This document shows, in pieces, positions 13,301-21,759 of a DNA stretch of 64,000 nucleotides; position 1 is the stretch's first letter, and each line of letters begins with the position of its first letter. Source of the DNA: Budorcas taxicolor (lineage: Eukaryota; Chordata; Mammalia; Artiodactyla; Bovidae). The position numbers and the translations under genes are program-made. The DNA lies in assembly GCF_023091745.1 (NCBI RefSeq), contig NW_026291777.1, positions 124,001-188,000 on the forward strand, written 5' to 3'. The notes under the pieces were generated by a model that did no database searches, was not told the DNA's origin, and saw only the letters and a program-made list of their open reading frames with translations.

Positions 13301-14470
13301 CGTGATTCCTCTCGAGTGGAGACGGGTATGTCGGGGAAATTCTTGATTTGCACCAAGGGTGTGAAGGACCCTTTCGAAGTTCCAGAGGTGAGGTGTGATC
13401 AGCCTCGAGACGCCTCAGCGGAAATGGGCCTCATCTCTCCTGGAGGGGAGAACCTCCTGGATTTTGTCGAGTTGCGGCAGGTCTTCTCGAGTTACGACGG
13501 GGACCTCAGGGACCCGCTCTGGTGGCCTCAGGAAAGGCCAGTCCCCATGCGAGTTGATAGGGGATCTCTCGGGATTCCTCTCCCGTCCATGCCGGGGCCT
13601 CAGTCCTTGTGTGGAGTCGGGGCCGGAACCTGAGGATTCCTCTCCAGTGTTGCCATGGATCTTGGGGTGCTTCTGAGTCTCCCCAGGGGAGTCAGGCCTC
13701 GTCTCAAGTGGGGGCATGCACGTGCGCTTTCCTCCCGAGCTGCAGCAGCAGTGTCACTCTTCCTGTCACGTGAATCAAGGGATCTGTGGCTTTCCCTCGA
13801 GGCTGTCCCTCGAGGTTTTCCCACGAGGCTTTGCCACAGGGCTGTGCCACGTGCCACCTTGGTGTGAGTCGATCCTCGGCGTGAAAGACGAGCCGGTGAA
13901 GGGAAAAGAGGTTCCTCTGGAATGGACTGAGACATCTGGGGGACTCTTGGAATGGTGGCACGACCCTGGAGTTCCTCTCGCCGTTCCTGTTGAGAGGGCC
14001 TCCTCTTGAGATGCGACGGGAAAGCCGGGAACTCTTTCCCGACGAAGCAGGGAAAGGATCCCTCATCTCGAGCTACGAGGCGGAAACGGGGCTCCTCTGG
14101 ATGTGGGCGGGACCCTCGTGATTCCTCTCGAGTGGAGACGGCTGGGTCGGGGAACTTCTTGATTTGCACCAAGGGTGTGAAGGAGCCTTTCGAAGTTCCA
14201 GAGGTGAGGTGTGATCAGCCTCGAGACGCCTCAGCGGAAATGGGCCTCATCTCGCCTGGAGGGGAGAACCTCCTGGATTTTCTCGAGTTGCGGCAGGTCT
14301 TCTCTAGTTAAGACGGGTACCTCAGGGACCCGCTCTGGTGGCCTCAGGAAAGGCCAGTCCCCATGCGAGTTGCTAGGGGACCTCTCGGGATTCCTCTCCC
14401 GTCCATGCCGGGGCCTCAGTCCTTGCGTGTAGTCGGGGCCGGAACCTGAGGATTCCTCTGCAGTGTTGCC
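10391..14470. repeat. Monomers M13-M17 with partial trimer duplication
   Basis: Monomer starts are 10391, 11207, 12023, 12839 and 13655, and all are 816 bp. About 10130-11170 and 12578-13618 are near-identical at an offset of 2448 bp (three monomers). They share TGATCACCC, CGATGGGGACC, CGCTAGGGTGG, TGCGTTTTCC, CATCTCTCC and TTGATAGGGGATC. M13, M15, M16 and M17 carry GCAGCAGCAGTG in place of GCAGCAGTAGTG. M13 and M16 still differ at several private sites, so the duplication is not the youngest in the window. Confidence 0.85.
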
Positions 14471-15310
14471 ATGGATCTTGGGGTGCTTCTGAGTCTCCCC
14501 AGGGGAGTCAGGCCTCGTCTCGGGTGGGGGCATGCACGTGCGCTTTCCTCCCGAGCTGCAGCAGTAGTGTCACGCTTCCTGTCACGTGGATCAAGGAATC
14601 TGTGGCTTTCCCTCGAGGCTGTCCCTCGAGGCTTTCCCACGAGGCTTTCCCACAGGGCTGTGCCACGTGCCACTTTGGTGTGAGTCGATCCTCGGCGTGA
14701 AAGACAGGCCAGTGAAGGAAAAAGAGGTTCCTCTGGAATGGACTGAGACATCTGGGGGACTCTTGGAATGGTGGCACGACCCTGGAGTTCCTCTCGCCGT
14801 TCCTGTTGAGAGGGCCTCCTCTTGAGATGCGACGGGAACGCCGGGAACTCTTTCCCGACGAAGCAGGGAAAGGATCCCTCATCTCGAGCTACGAGGCGGA
14901 AAAGGGGCTCCTCTGGATGTGGGCGGGACCCTCGTGATTCCTCTCGAGTGGAGACGGGTATGTCGGGGAACTTCTTGATTTGCACCAAGGGTGTGAAGGA
15001 CCCTTTCGAAGTTCCAGAGGTGAGGTGTGATCAGCCTCGAGACGCCTCAGCGGAAATGGGCCTCATCTCGCCTGGAGGGGAGAACCTCCTGGATTTTCTC
15101 GAGTTGCGGCAGGTCTTCTCGAGTTACGACGGGGACCTCAGGGACCCGCTCTGGTGGCCTCAGGAAAGGCCAGTCCCCATGCGAGTTGCTAGGGGACCTC
15201 TCGGGATTCCTCTCCCGTCCATGCCGGGGCCTCAGTCCTTGTGTGGAGTCGGGGCCGGAACCTGAGGATTCCTCTCCAGTGTTGCCATGGATCTTGGGGT
15301 GCTTCTGAGT

Positions 15311-15323
15311 CTCCCCAGGGGAG
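15311..15323. other. Interrupted dyad CTCCCC-A-GGGGAG
   Basis: This is a perfect 6-bp inverted repeat around a single A, present in almost every monomer just downstream of the anchor. M14 (about 11233) carries CTCCACAGGGGAG, M26 (about 20995-21007) carries CTCCCCAGGAGAG, and M8 and M11 carry CTCCCGAGGGGAG, each altering the dyad. A structural role is possible, but nothing in the sequence demonstrates it. Confidence 0.55.
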
Positions 15324-15350
15324 TCAGGCCTCGTCTCGAGTGGGGGCATG

Positions 15351-15485
15351 CACGTGCGCTTTCCTCCCGAGCTGCAGCAGTAGTGTCACGCTTCCTGTCA
15401 CGTGGATCAAGGGATCTGTGGCTTTCCCTCGAGGCTGTCCCTCGAGGCTTTCCCACGAGGCTTTCCCACAGGGCTGTGCCACGTG
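15351..15485. other. Triplet of CACGTG palindromes per monomer
   Basis: CACGTG occurs at 15351-15356, 15399-15404 and 15480-15485 in the reference monomer and at equivalent positions in nearly all others. The first sits in the 8-bp palindrome GCACGTGC. CACGTG is the canonical E-box/G-box core recognised by USF and MYC/MAX-type bHLH proteins. Binding here is untested inference. Rare monomers lose a site: position ~7193 reads CACTTG and ~44668 reads CAAGTG. Confidence 0.6.
15420..15484. repeat. Five-copy 13-bp subrepeat ladder
   Basis: Five consecutive 13-mers, each starting with GGCTTTCC, GGCTGTCC or GGCTGTGCC, lie at 15420-15432, 15433-15445, 15446-15458, 15459-15471 and 15472-15484. The first four end in CGA or CAG and the last ends in CACGT. 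The ladder sits at the same place in every full monomer. It is the site of all large length changes in the window: M20 and M22 lack one copy, and M7 and M26 lack two. Confidence 0.9.
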
Positions 15486-15534
15486 CCACCTTGGTGTGAG
15501 TCGATCCTCGGCGTGAAAGACGAGCCGGTGAAGG

Positions 15535-16102
15535 GAAAAGAGGTTCCTCTGGAATGGACTGAGACATCTGGGGGACTCTTGGAATGGTGGCACGACCCTG
15601 GAGTTCCTCTCGCCGTTCCTGTTGAGAGGGCCTCCTCTTGAGATGCGACGGGAACGCCGGGAACTCTTTCCCGACGAAGCAGGGAAAGGATCCCTCATCT
15701 CGAGCTACGAGGCGGAAAAGGGGCTCCTCTGGATGTGGGCGGGACCCTCGTGATTCCTCTCGAGTGGATACGGGTATGTCGGGGAACTTCTTGATTTGCA
15801 CCAAGGGTGTGAAGGAGCCTTTCGAAGTTCCAGAGGTGAGGTGTGATCAGCCTCGAGACGCCTCAGCGGAAATGGGCCTCATCTCGCCTGGAGGGGAGAA
15901 CCTCCTGGATTTTCTCGAGTTGCGGCGGGTCTTCTCGAGTTACGACGGGGACCTCAGGGACCCGCTCTGGTGGCCTCAGGAAAGGCCAGTCCCCATGCGA
16001 GTTGCTAGGGGACCTCTCGGGATTCCTCTCCCGTCCATGCCGGGGCCTCAGTCCTTGTGTGGAGTCGGGGCCGGAACCTGAGGATTCCTCTCCAGTGTTG
16101 CC
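15535..16102. repeat. Degenerate ~31-bp subrepeats within the monomer
   Basis: Related segments start with a T/C-rich core (TTCCTCTCG, CTCATCTCG, CTTCTCGAG) followed by a G/A-rich half. Examples begin at 15662, 15693, 15724, 15753 and 15783, giving steps of 31, 31, 29 and 30 bp. The same core recurs through the rest of the unit, and 816/31 is about 26 units. CTCGAG falls in this core and occurs eight times per monomer. An ancestral ~31-bp unit is established for bovine 1.715 and caprine satellite I DNAs, so this supports the family assignment. Individual subrepeats have diverged, and boundaries placed by eye are approximate. Confidence 0.7.
15663..15679 (-). other. Weak CENP-B-box-like 17-mer
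   Basis: Read on the minus strand, the 17-mer CTTCGTCGGGAAAGAGT shares TTCG, the GG and the central AA with the CENP-B box, whose essential core is nTTCGnnnnAnnCGGGn. The essential A is G here and CGGG is replaced by AGAG. It is therefore not a canonical box and is unlikely to bind CENP-B strongly. It recurs in almost every monomer; the left-edge partial and M1 carry CCCGCC at this place instead. Confidence 0.25.
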
Positions 16103-16905
16103 ATGGATCTTGGGGTGCTTCTGAGTCTCCCCAGGGGAGTCAGGCCTCGTCTCGAGTGGGGGCATGCACGTGCGCTTTCCTCCCGAGCTGCAGCAGTAGT
16201 GTCACGCTTCCTGTCACGTGGATCAAGGGATCAGTGGCTGTCCCTCGAGGCTTTCCCACGAGGCTTTCGCACAGGGCTGTGCCACGTGCCACCTTGGTGT
16301 GAGTCGATCCTCGGCGAGAAAGACGAGGCGGTGAAGGGAAAAGAGGTTCCTCTGGAATGGACTGAGAGATCTGGGGGACTCTTGGAATGGTGGCACGACC
16401 CTGGAGTTCCTCTCGCCGTTCCTGTTGAGAGCGCCTCCTCTTGAGATGCGACGGGAACGCCGGGAACTCTTTTCCGACGAAGCATGGAAAGGATCCCTCA
16501 TCTCGAGCTACGAGGCGGAAACGGGGCTCCTCTGGATGTGGGCGGTACCCTCGTGATTCCTCTCGAGTGGAGACGGGTATGTCGGGGAACTTCTTGATTT
16601 GCACCAAGGGTGTGAAGGACCCTTTCGAAGTTCCAGAGGTGAGGTGTGATCAGCCTAGAGACGCCTCAGCGGAAATGGGCCTCATCTCGCCAGGAGGGGA
16701 GAACCTCCTGGATTTTCTCGGGTTGCGGCAGGTCTTCTCGAGTTACGACGGGGACCTCAGGGACCCACTCTGGTGGCCTCAGGAAAGGCCAGTCCCCATG
16801 CGAGTTGCTAGGGGACCTCTCGGGATTCCTCTCCCGTCCATGCCGGGGCCTCAGTCCTTGTGTGGAGTCGGGGCCGGAACCTGAGGATTCCTCTCCAGTG
16901 TTGCC
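16103..16905. repeat. Monomer M20, 803 bp, one 13-mer lost
   Basis: The ladder near 16230-16290 has four copies instead of five: GATCAGTGGCTGTCC leads directly into copies 2 to 5. This is exactly 13 bp shorter than the modal unit. Other markers are GAGCATGG (about 16483), GGCGGTACCC (about 16543), CCTAGAGACG (about 16654) and CGCCAGGAGG (about 16688). All are shared with M22. Confidence 0.9.
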
Positions 16906-17720
16906 ATGGATCTTGGGGTGCTTCTGAGTCTCCCCAGGGGAGTCAGGCCTCGTCTCGAGTGGGGGCATGCACGTGCGCTTTCCTCCCGAGCTGCAGCAGT
17001 AGTGTCACGCTTCCTGTCACGTGGATCAAGGGATCTGTGGCTTTCCCTCGAGGCTGTCCCTCGAGGCTTTCCCACGAGGCTTTCCCACAGGGCTGTGCCA
17101 CGTGCCACCTTGGTGTGAGTCGATCCTCGGCGTGAAAGACGAGCCGGTGAAGGGAAAAGAGGTTCCTCTGGAATGGACTGAGACATCTGGGGGACTCTTG
17201 GAATGCTGGCACGACCCTGGAGTTCCTCTCGCCGTTCCTGTTGAGAGGGCCTCCTCTTGAGATGCGACGGGAACGCCGGGAACTCTTTCCCGACGAAGCA
17301 GGGAAAGGATCCCTCATCTCGAGCTACGAGGCGGAAACGGGGCTCCTCTGGATGTGGGCGGGACCCTCGTGATTCCTCTCGAGTGGAGACGGGTATATCG
17401 GGGAACTTCTTGATTTGCACCAAGGGTGTGAAGGACCCTTACGAAGTTCCAGAGGTGAGGTGTGATCAGCCTCGAGACGCCTCAGCGGAAATGGGCCTCA
17501 TCTCGCCTGGAGGGGAGAACCTCCTGGATTTTCTCGAGTTGCGGCAGGTCTTCTCGAGTTATGACGGGGACCTCAGGGACCGCTCTGGTGGCCTCAGGAA
17601 AGGCCAGTCCCCATGCGAGTTGCTAGGGGACCTCTCGGGATTCCTCTCCCGTCCATGCCGGGGCCTCAGTCCTTGTGTGGAGTCGGGGCCAGAACCTGAG
17701 GATTCCTCTCCAGTGTTGCC
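16906..17720. repeat. Monomer M21
   Basis: This 815-bp unit has a full five-copy ladder. It lacks one C at about 17579, reading GGGACCGCTCTGG. Its first part, with M20, forms the left copy of a ~1.1-kb block that is repeated 1618 bp downstream. Confidence 0.88.
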
Positions 17721-18523
17721 ATGGATCTTGGGGTGCTTCTGAGTCTCCCCAGGGGAGTCAGGCCTCGTCTCGAGTGGGGGCATGCACGTGCGCTTTCCTC
17801 CCGAGCTGCAGCAGTAGTGTCACGCTTCCTGTCACGTGGATCAAGGGATCAGTGGCTGTCCCTCGAGGCTTTCCCACGAGGCTTTCCCACAGGGCTGTGC
17901 CACGTGCCACCTTGGTGTGAGTCGATCCTCGGCGTGAAAGACGAGCCGGTGAAGGGAAAAGAGGTTCCTCTGGAATGGACTGAGAGATCTGGGGGACTCT
18001 TGGAATGGTGGCACGACCCTGGAGTTCCTCTCGCCGTTCCTGTTGAGAGCGCCTCCTCTTGAGATGCGATGGGAACGCCGGGAACTCTTTTCCGACGAAG
18101 CATGGAAAGGATCCCTCATCTCGAGCTACGAGGCGGAAACGGGGCTCCTCTGGATGTGGGCGGTACCCTCGTGATTCCTCTCGAGTGGAGACGGGTATGT
18201 CGGGGAACTTCTTGATTTGCACCAAGGGTGTGAAGGACCCTTTCGAAGTTCCAGAGGTGAGGTGTGATCAGCCTAGAGACGCCTCAGCGGAAATGGGCCT
18301 CATCTCGCCAGGAGGGGAGAACCTCCTGGATTTTCTCGGGTTGCGGCAGGTCTTCTCGAGTTACGACGGGGACCTCAGGGACCCACTCTGGTGGCCTCAG
18401 GAAAGGCCAGTCCCCATGCGAGTTGCTAGGGGACCTCTCGGGATTACTCTCCCGTCCATGCCAGGGCCTCAGTCCTTGTGTGGAGTCGGGGCCGGAACCT
18501 GAGGATTCCTCTCCAGTATTGCC
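17721..18523. repeat. Monomer M22, 803 bp, duplicate of M20
   Basis: M22 carries the same 13-bp ladder deletion and the same rare variants as M20, at an offset of 1618 bp (803 + 815). The two differ at private sites: M20 reads TTTCGCACAGG and GGCGAGAAAG where M22 keeps consensus, and M22 has GGATTACTCTCC near 18443. This shows that the deletion was propagated by a dimer duplication and did not arise twice. Confidence 0.9.
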
Positions 18524-20969
18524 ATGGATCTTGGGGTGCTTCTGAGTCTCCCCAGGGGAGTCAGGCCTCGTCTCGAGTGGGGGCATGCACGTGCGCTTTC
18601 CTCCCGAGCTGCAGCAGTAGTGTCACGCTTCCTGTCACGTGGATCAAGGGATCTGTGGCTTTCCCTCGAGGCTGTCCCTCGAGGCTTTCCCACGAGGCTT
18701 TCCCACAGGGCTGTGCCACGTGCCACCTTGGTGTGAGTCGATCCTCGGCGTGAAAGACGAGCCGGTGAAGGGAAAAGAGGTTCCTCTGGAATGGACTGAG
18801 ACATCTGGGGGACTCTTGGAATGGTGGCACGACCCTGGAGTTCCTCTCGCCGTTCCTGTTGAGAGGGCCTCCTCTTGAGATGCGACGGGAAGGCCGGGAA
18901 CTCTTTCCCGACGAAGCAGGGAAAGGATCCCTCATCTCGAGCTACGAGGCGGAAACGGGGCTCCTCTGGATGTGGGCGGAACCCTCGTGATTCCTCTCGA
19001 GTGGAGACGGGTATGTAGGGAAACTTCTTGATTTGCACCAAGGGTGTGAAGGACCCTTTCGAAGTTCCAGAGGTGAGGTGTGATCAGCCTCGAGACTCCT
19101 CAGCGGAAATAGGCCTCATCTCGCCTGGATGGGAGAACCTCCTGGATTTTCTCGAGTTGCAGCAGGTCTTCTCGAGTTACGACGGGGACCTCAGGGACCC
19201 GCTCTGGTGGCCTCAGGAAAGGCCAGTCCCCATGCGAGTTGCTAGGGGACCTCTCGGGATTCCTCTCCCGTCCATGCCGGGGCCTCAGTCCTTGCGTGGA
19301 GTCGGGGCCGGAACCTGAGGATTGCTCTCCAGTGTTGCCATGGATCTTGGGGTGCTTCTGAGTCTCCCCAGGGGAGTCAGGCCTCGTCTCGAGTGGGGGC
19401 ATGCACGTGCCCTTTCCTCCCGAGCTGCAGCAGTAGTGTCACGCATCCTGTCACGTGGATCAAGGAATCTGTGGCTTTCCCTCGAGGCTGTCCCTCGAGG
19501 CTTTCCCACGAGGCTTTCCCACAGGGCTGTGCCACGTGCCACCTTGGTGTGAGTCGATCCTCGGCGTGAAAGACAGGCCGGTGAAGGGAAAAGAGGTTCC
19601 TCTGGAATGGACTGAGACATCTGGGGGACTCTTGGAATGGTGGCATGACCCTGGAGTTCCTCTCGCCGTTCCTGTTGAGAGGGCCTCCTCTTGAGATGCG
19701 ACGGGAACGCCGGGAACTCTTTCCCGACGAAGCAGGGAAAGGATCCCTCATCTCGAGCTACGAGGCGGAAACGGGGCTCCTCTGGATGTGGGCGGGACCC
19801 TCGTGATTCCTCTCGAGTGGAGACGGGTATGTCGGGGAACTTCTTGATTTGCACCAAGGGTGTGAAGACCCTTTCGAAGTTCCAGAGGTGAGGTGTGATC
19901 AGCCTCGAGACGCCTCAGCGGAAATGGGCCTCATCTCGCCTGGAGGGGAGAACCTCCTGGATTTTCTCGAGTTGCGGCAGGTCTTCTCGAGTTACGACGG
20001 GGACCTCAGGGACCCGCTCTGGTGGCCTCAGGAAAGGCCAGTCCCCATGCGAGTTGCTAGGGGACCTCTCGGGATTCCTCTCCCGTCCATGCCGGGGCGT
20101 CAGTCCTTGCGTGGAGTCGGGGCCGGAACCTGAGGATTCCTCTCCAGTGTTGCCATGGATCTTGGGTGCTTCTGAGTCTCCCCAGGGGAGTCAGGCCTCG
20201 TCTCGAGTGGGGGCATGCACGTGCGCTTTCCTCCCGAGCTGCAGCAGTAGTGTCACGCTTCCTGTCACGTGGATCAAGGGATCTGTGGCTTTCCCTCGAG
20301 GCTGTCCCTCGAGGCTTTCCCACGAGGCTTTCCCACAGGGCTGTGCCACGTGCCACCTTGGTGTGAGTCGATCCTCGGCGTGAAAGACAGGCCGGTGAAG
20401 GGAAAAGAGGTTCCTCTGGAATGGACTGAGACATCTGGGGGACTCTTGGAATGGTGGCACGACCCTGGAGTTCCTCTCGCCGTTCCTGTTGAGAGGGCCT
20501 CCTCTTGAGATGCGAAGGGAACGCTGGGAACTCTTTCCCGACGAAGCAGGGAAAGGATCCCTCATCTCGAGCTACGAGGCGGAAAAGGGGCTCCTCTGGA
20601 TGTGGGCGGGACCCTCGTGATTCCTCTCGAGTGGAGACGGGTATGTCGGGGAACTTCTTGATTTGCACCAAGGGTGTGAAGGAGCCTTTCGAAGTTCCAC
20701 AGGTGAGGTGTGATCAGCCTCGAGACGCCTCAGCGGAAATGGGCCTCATCTCGCCTGGAAGGGAGAACCTCCTGGATTTTCTCGAGTTGCGGCAGGTCTT
20801 CTCGAGTTACGACGGGGACCTCAGGGACCCGCTCTGGTGGCCTCAGGAAAGGCCAGTCCCCATGCGAGTTGCTAGGGGACCTGTCGGGATTCCTCTCCCG
20901 TCCATGCCGGGGCCTCAGTCCTTGCGTGGAGTCGGGGCCGGAACCTGAGGATTCCTCTGCAGTGTTGCC
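18524..20969. repeat. Monomers M23-M25
   Basis: Monomer starts are 18524, 19340 and 20155, with lengths 816, 815 and 815 bp. One G is missing from GGTGTGAAGGACC at about 19867 (M24), and one G from the anchor run at about 20164 (M25). M24 and M25 carry the GAAAGACAGGCC subfamily variant and the CCTTGCGTGGAG variant. Confidence 0.87.
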
Positions 20970-21759
20970 ATGGATCTTGGGGTGCTTCTGAGTCTCCCCA
21001 GGAGAGTCAGGCCTCGTCTCGAGTGGGGGCATGCACGTGCGCTTTCCTCCCGAGCTGCAGCAGTAGTGTCACGCTTCCTGTCACGTGGATCAAGGGATCT
21101 GTGGCTTTCCCTCGAGGATTTCCCACAGGGCTGTGCCACGTGCCACCTTGCTGTGAGTCGATCCTCGGCGTGAAAGACAGGCCGGTGAAGGGAAAAGAGG
21201 TTCCTCTGGAATGGACTGAGACATCTGGGGGACTCTTGGAATGGTGGCACGACCCTGGAGTTCCTCTCGCCGTTCCTGTTGAGAGGGCCTCCTCTTGAGA
21301 TGCGACGGGAACGCCGGGAACTCTTTCCCGACGAAGCAGGGAAAGGATCCCTCATCTCGAGCCACGAGGCGGAAAAGGGGCTCCTCTGGATGTGGTCGGG
21401 ACCCTCGTGATTCCTCTCAAGTGGAGACGGGTATGTCGGGGAACTTCTTGATTTGCACCAAGGGTGTGAAGGAGCCTTTCGAAGTTCCAGAGGTGAGGTG
21501 TGATCAGCCTTGAGATGCCTCAGCGGAAATGGGCCTCATCTCGCCTGGAGGGGAGAACCTCCTGGATTTTCTCGAGTTGCGGCAGGTCTTCTCGAGTTAC
21601 GACGGGGACCTCAGGGACCCGCTCTGGTGGCCTCAGGAAAGGCCAGTCCCCATGCGAGTTCCTAGGGGACCTCTCGGGATTCCTCTCCCGTCCATGCTGG
21701 GGCCTCAGTCCTTGCGTGGAGTCGGGGCCGGAACCTGAGGATTCCTCTCCAGTGTTGCC
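20970..21759. repeat. Monomer M26, 790 bp, two 13-mers lost
   Basis: The ladder near 21105-21145 holds three copies: copy 1, a hybrid GGATTTCCCACAG, and the terminal copy. This is exactly 26 bp shorter than 816. The junction sequence differs from that in M7, so the two double deletions look independent. The unit belongs to the GAAAGACAGG subfamily. Confidence 0.9.

Larger units (their letters stand above)
14471..16102. repeat. Monomers M18-M19
   Basis: Monomer starts are 14471 and 15287, both 816 bp. M18 carries the GAAAGACAGGCC variant (about 14699) and CAAGGAATCTG, both typical of the M24-M27 cluster several units downstream. M19 is near consensus. They share the GCGGAAAAGGGG variant near 14900 and 15715. 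Confidence 0.87.
15287..16102. repeat. Reference monomer M19 (816 bp)
   Basis: This is a full-length monomer close to the window consensus, used here as the coordinate reference for internal features. In order it carries an interrupted dyad (15311-15323), a SphI site followed by the first CACGTG (15351), a PstI site, the second CACGTG (15399), a five-copy 13-bp ladder (15420-15484) ending at the third CACGTG (15480), and then a long stretch of ~31-bp degenerate subrepeats running to the next anchor. Its length, 816, is divisible by three. Frames therefore stay in register between monomers, but every frame meets at least one stop per monomer. Confidence 0.9.

Noticed and set aside
15420..15484. 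CRISPR-like short direct repeats
   Set aside because: The 13-bp units are contiguous with no spacers and lie inside a satellite monomer. They are a subrepeat ladder, not a CRISPR array.
15287..15499. ATG in a Kozak-like GCCATGG context opening a 70-codon plus-strand frame in nearly every monomer
   Set aside because: The NcoI-containing anchor is simply conserved satellite sequence. The peptide is low-complexity (Arg/Ser/Leu-rich), with no promoter, splice or poly(A) signal nearby.
15500..15515. Possible RNA polymerase III B-box-like sequence (GAGTCGATCCTCGG)
   Set aside because: Only TCGA and a few flanking bases agree with the GGTTCGANNCC consensus. No suitable A box or T-run terminator is placed to make a tRNA- or SINE-like unit.
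15663..15679. Functional CENP-B box
   Set aside because: The essential A and half of the CGGG core are missing. It is kept only as a weak similarity.
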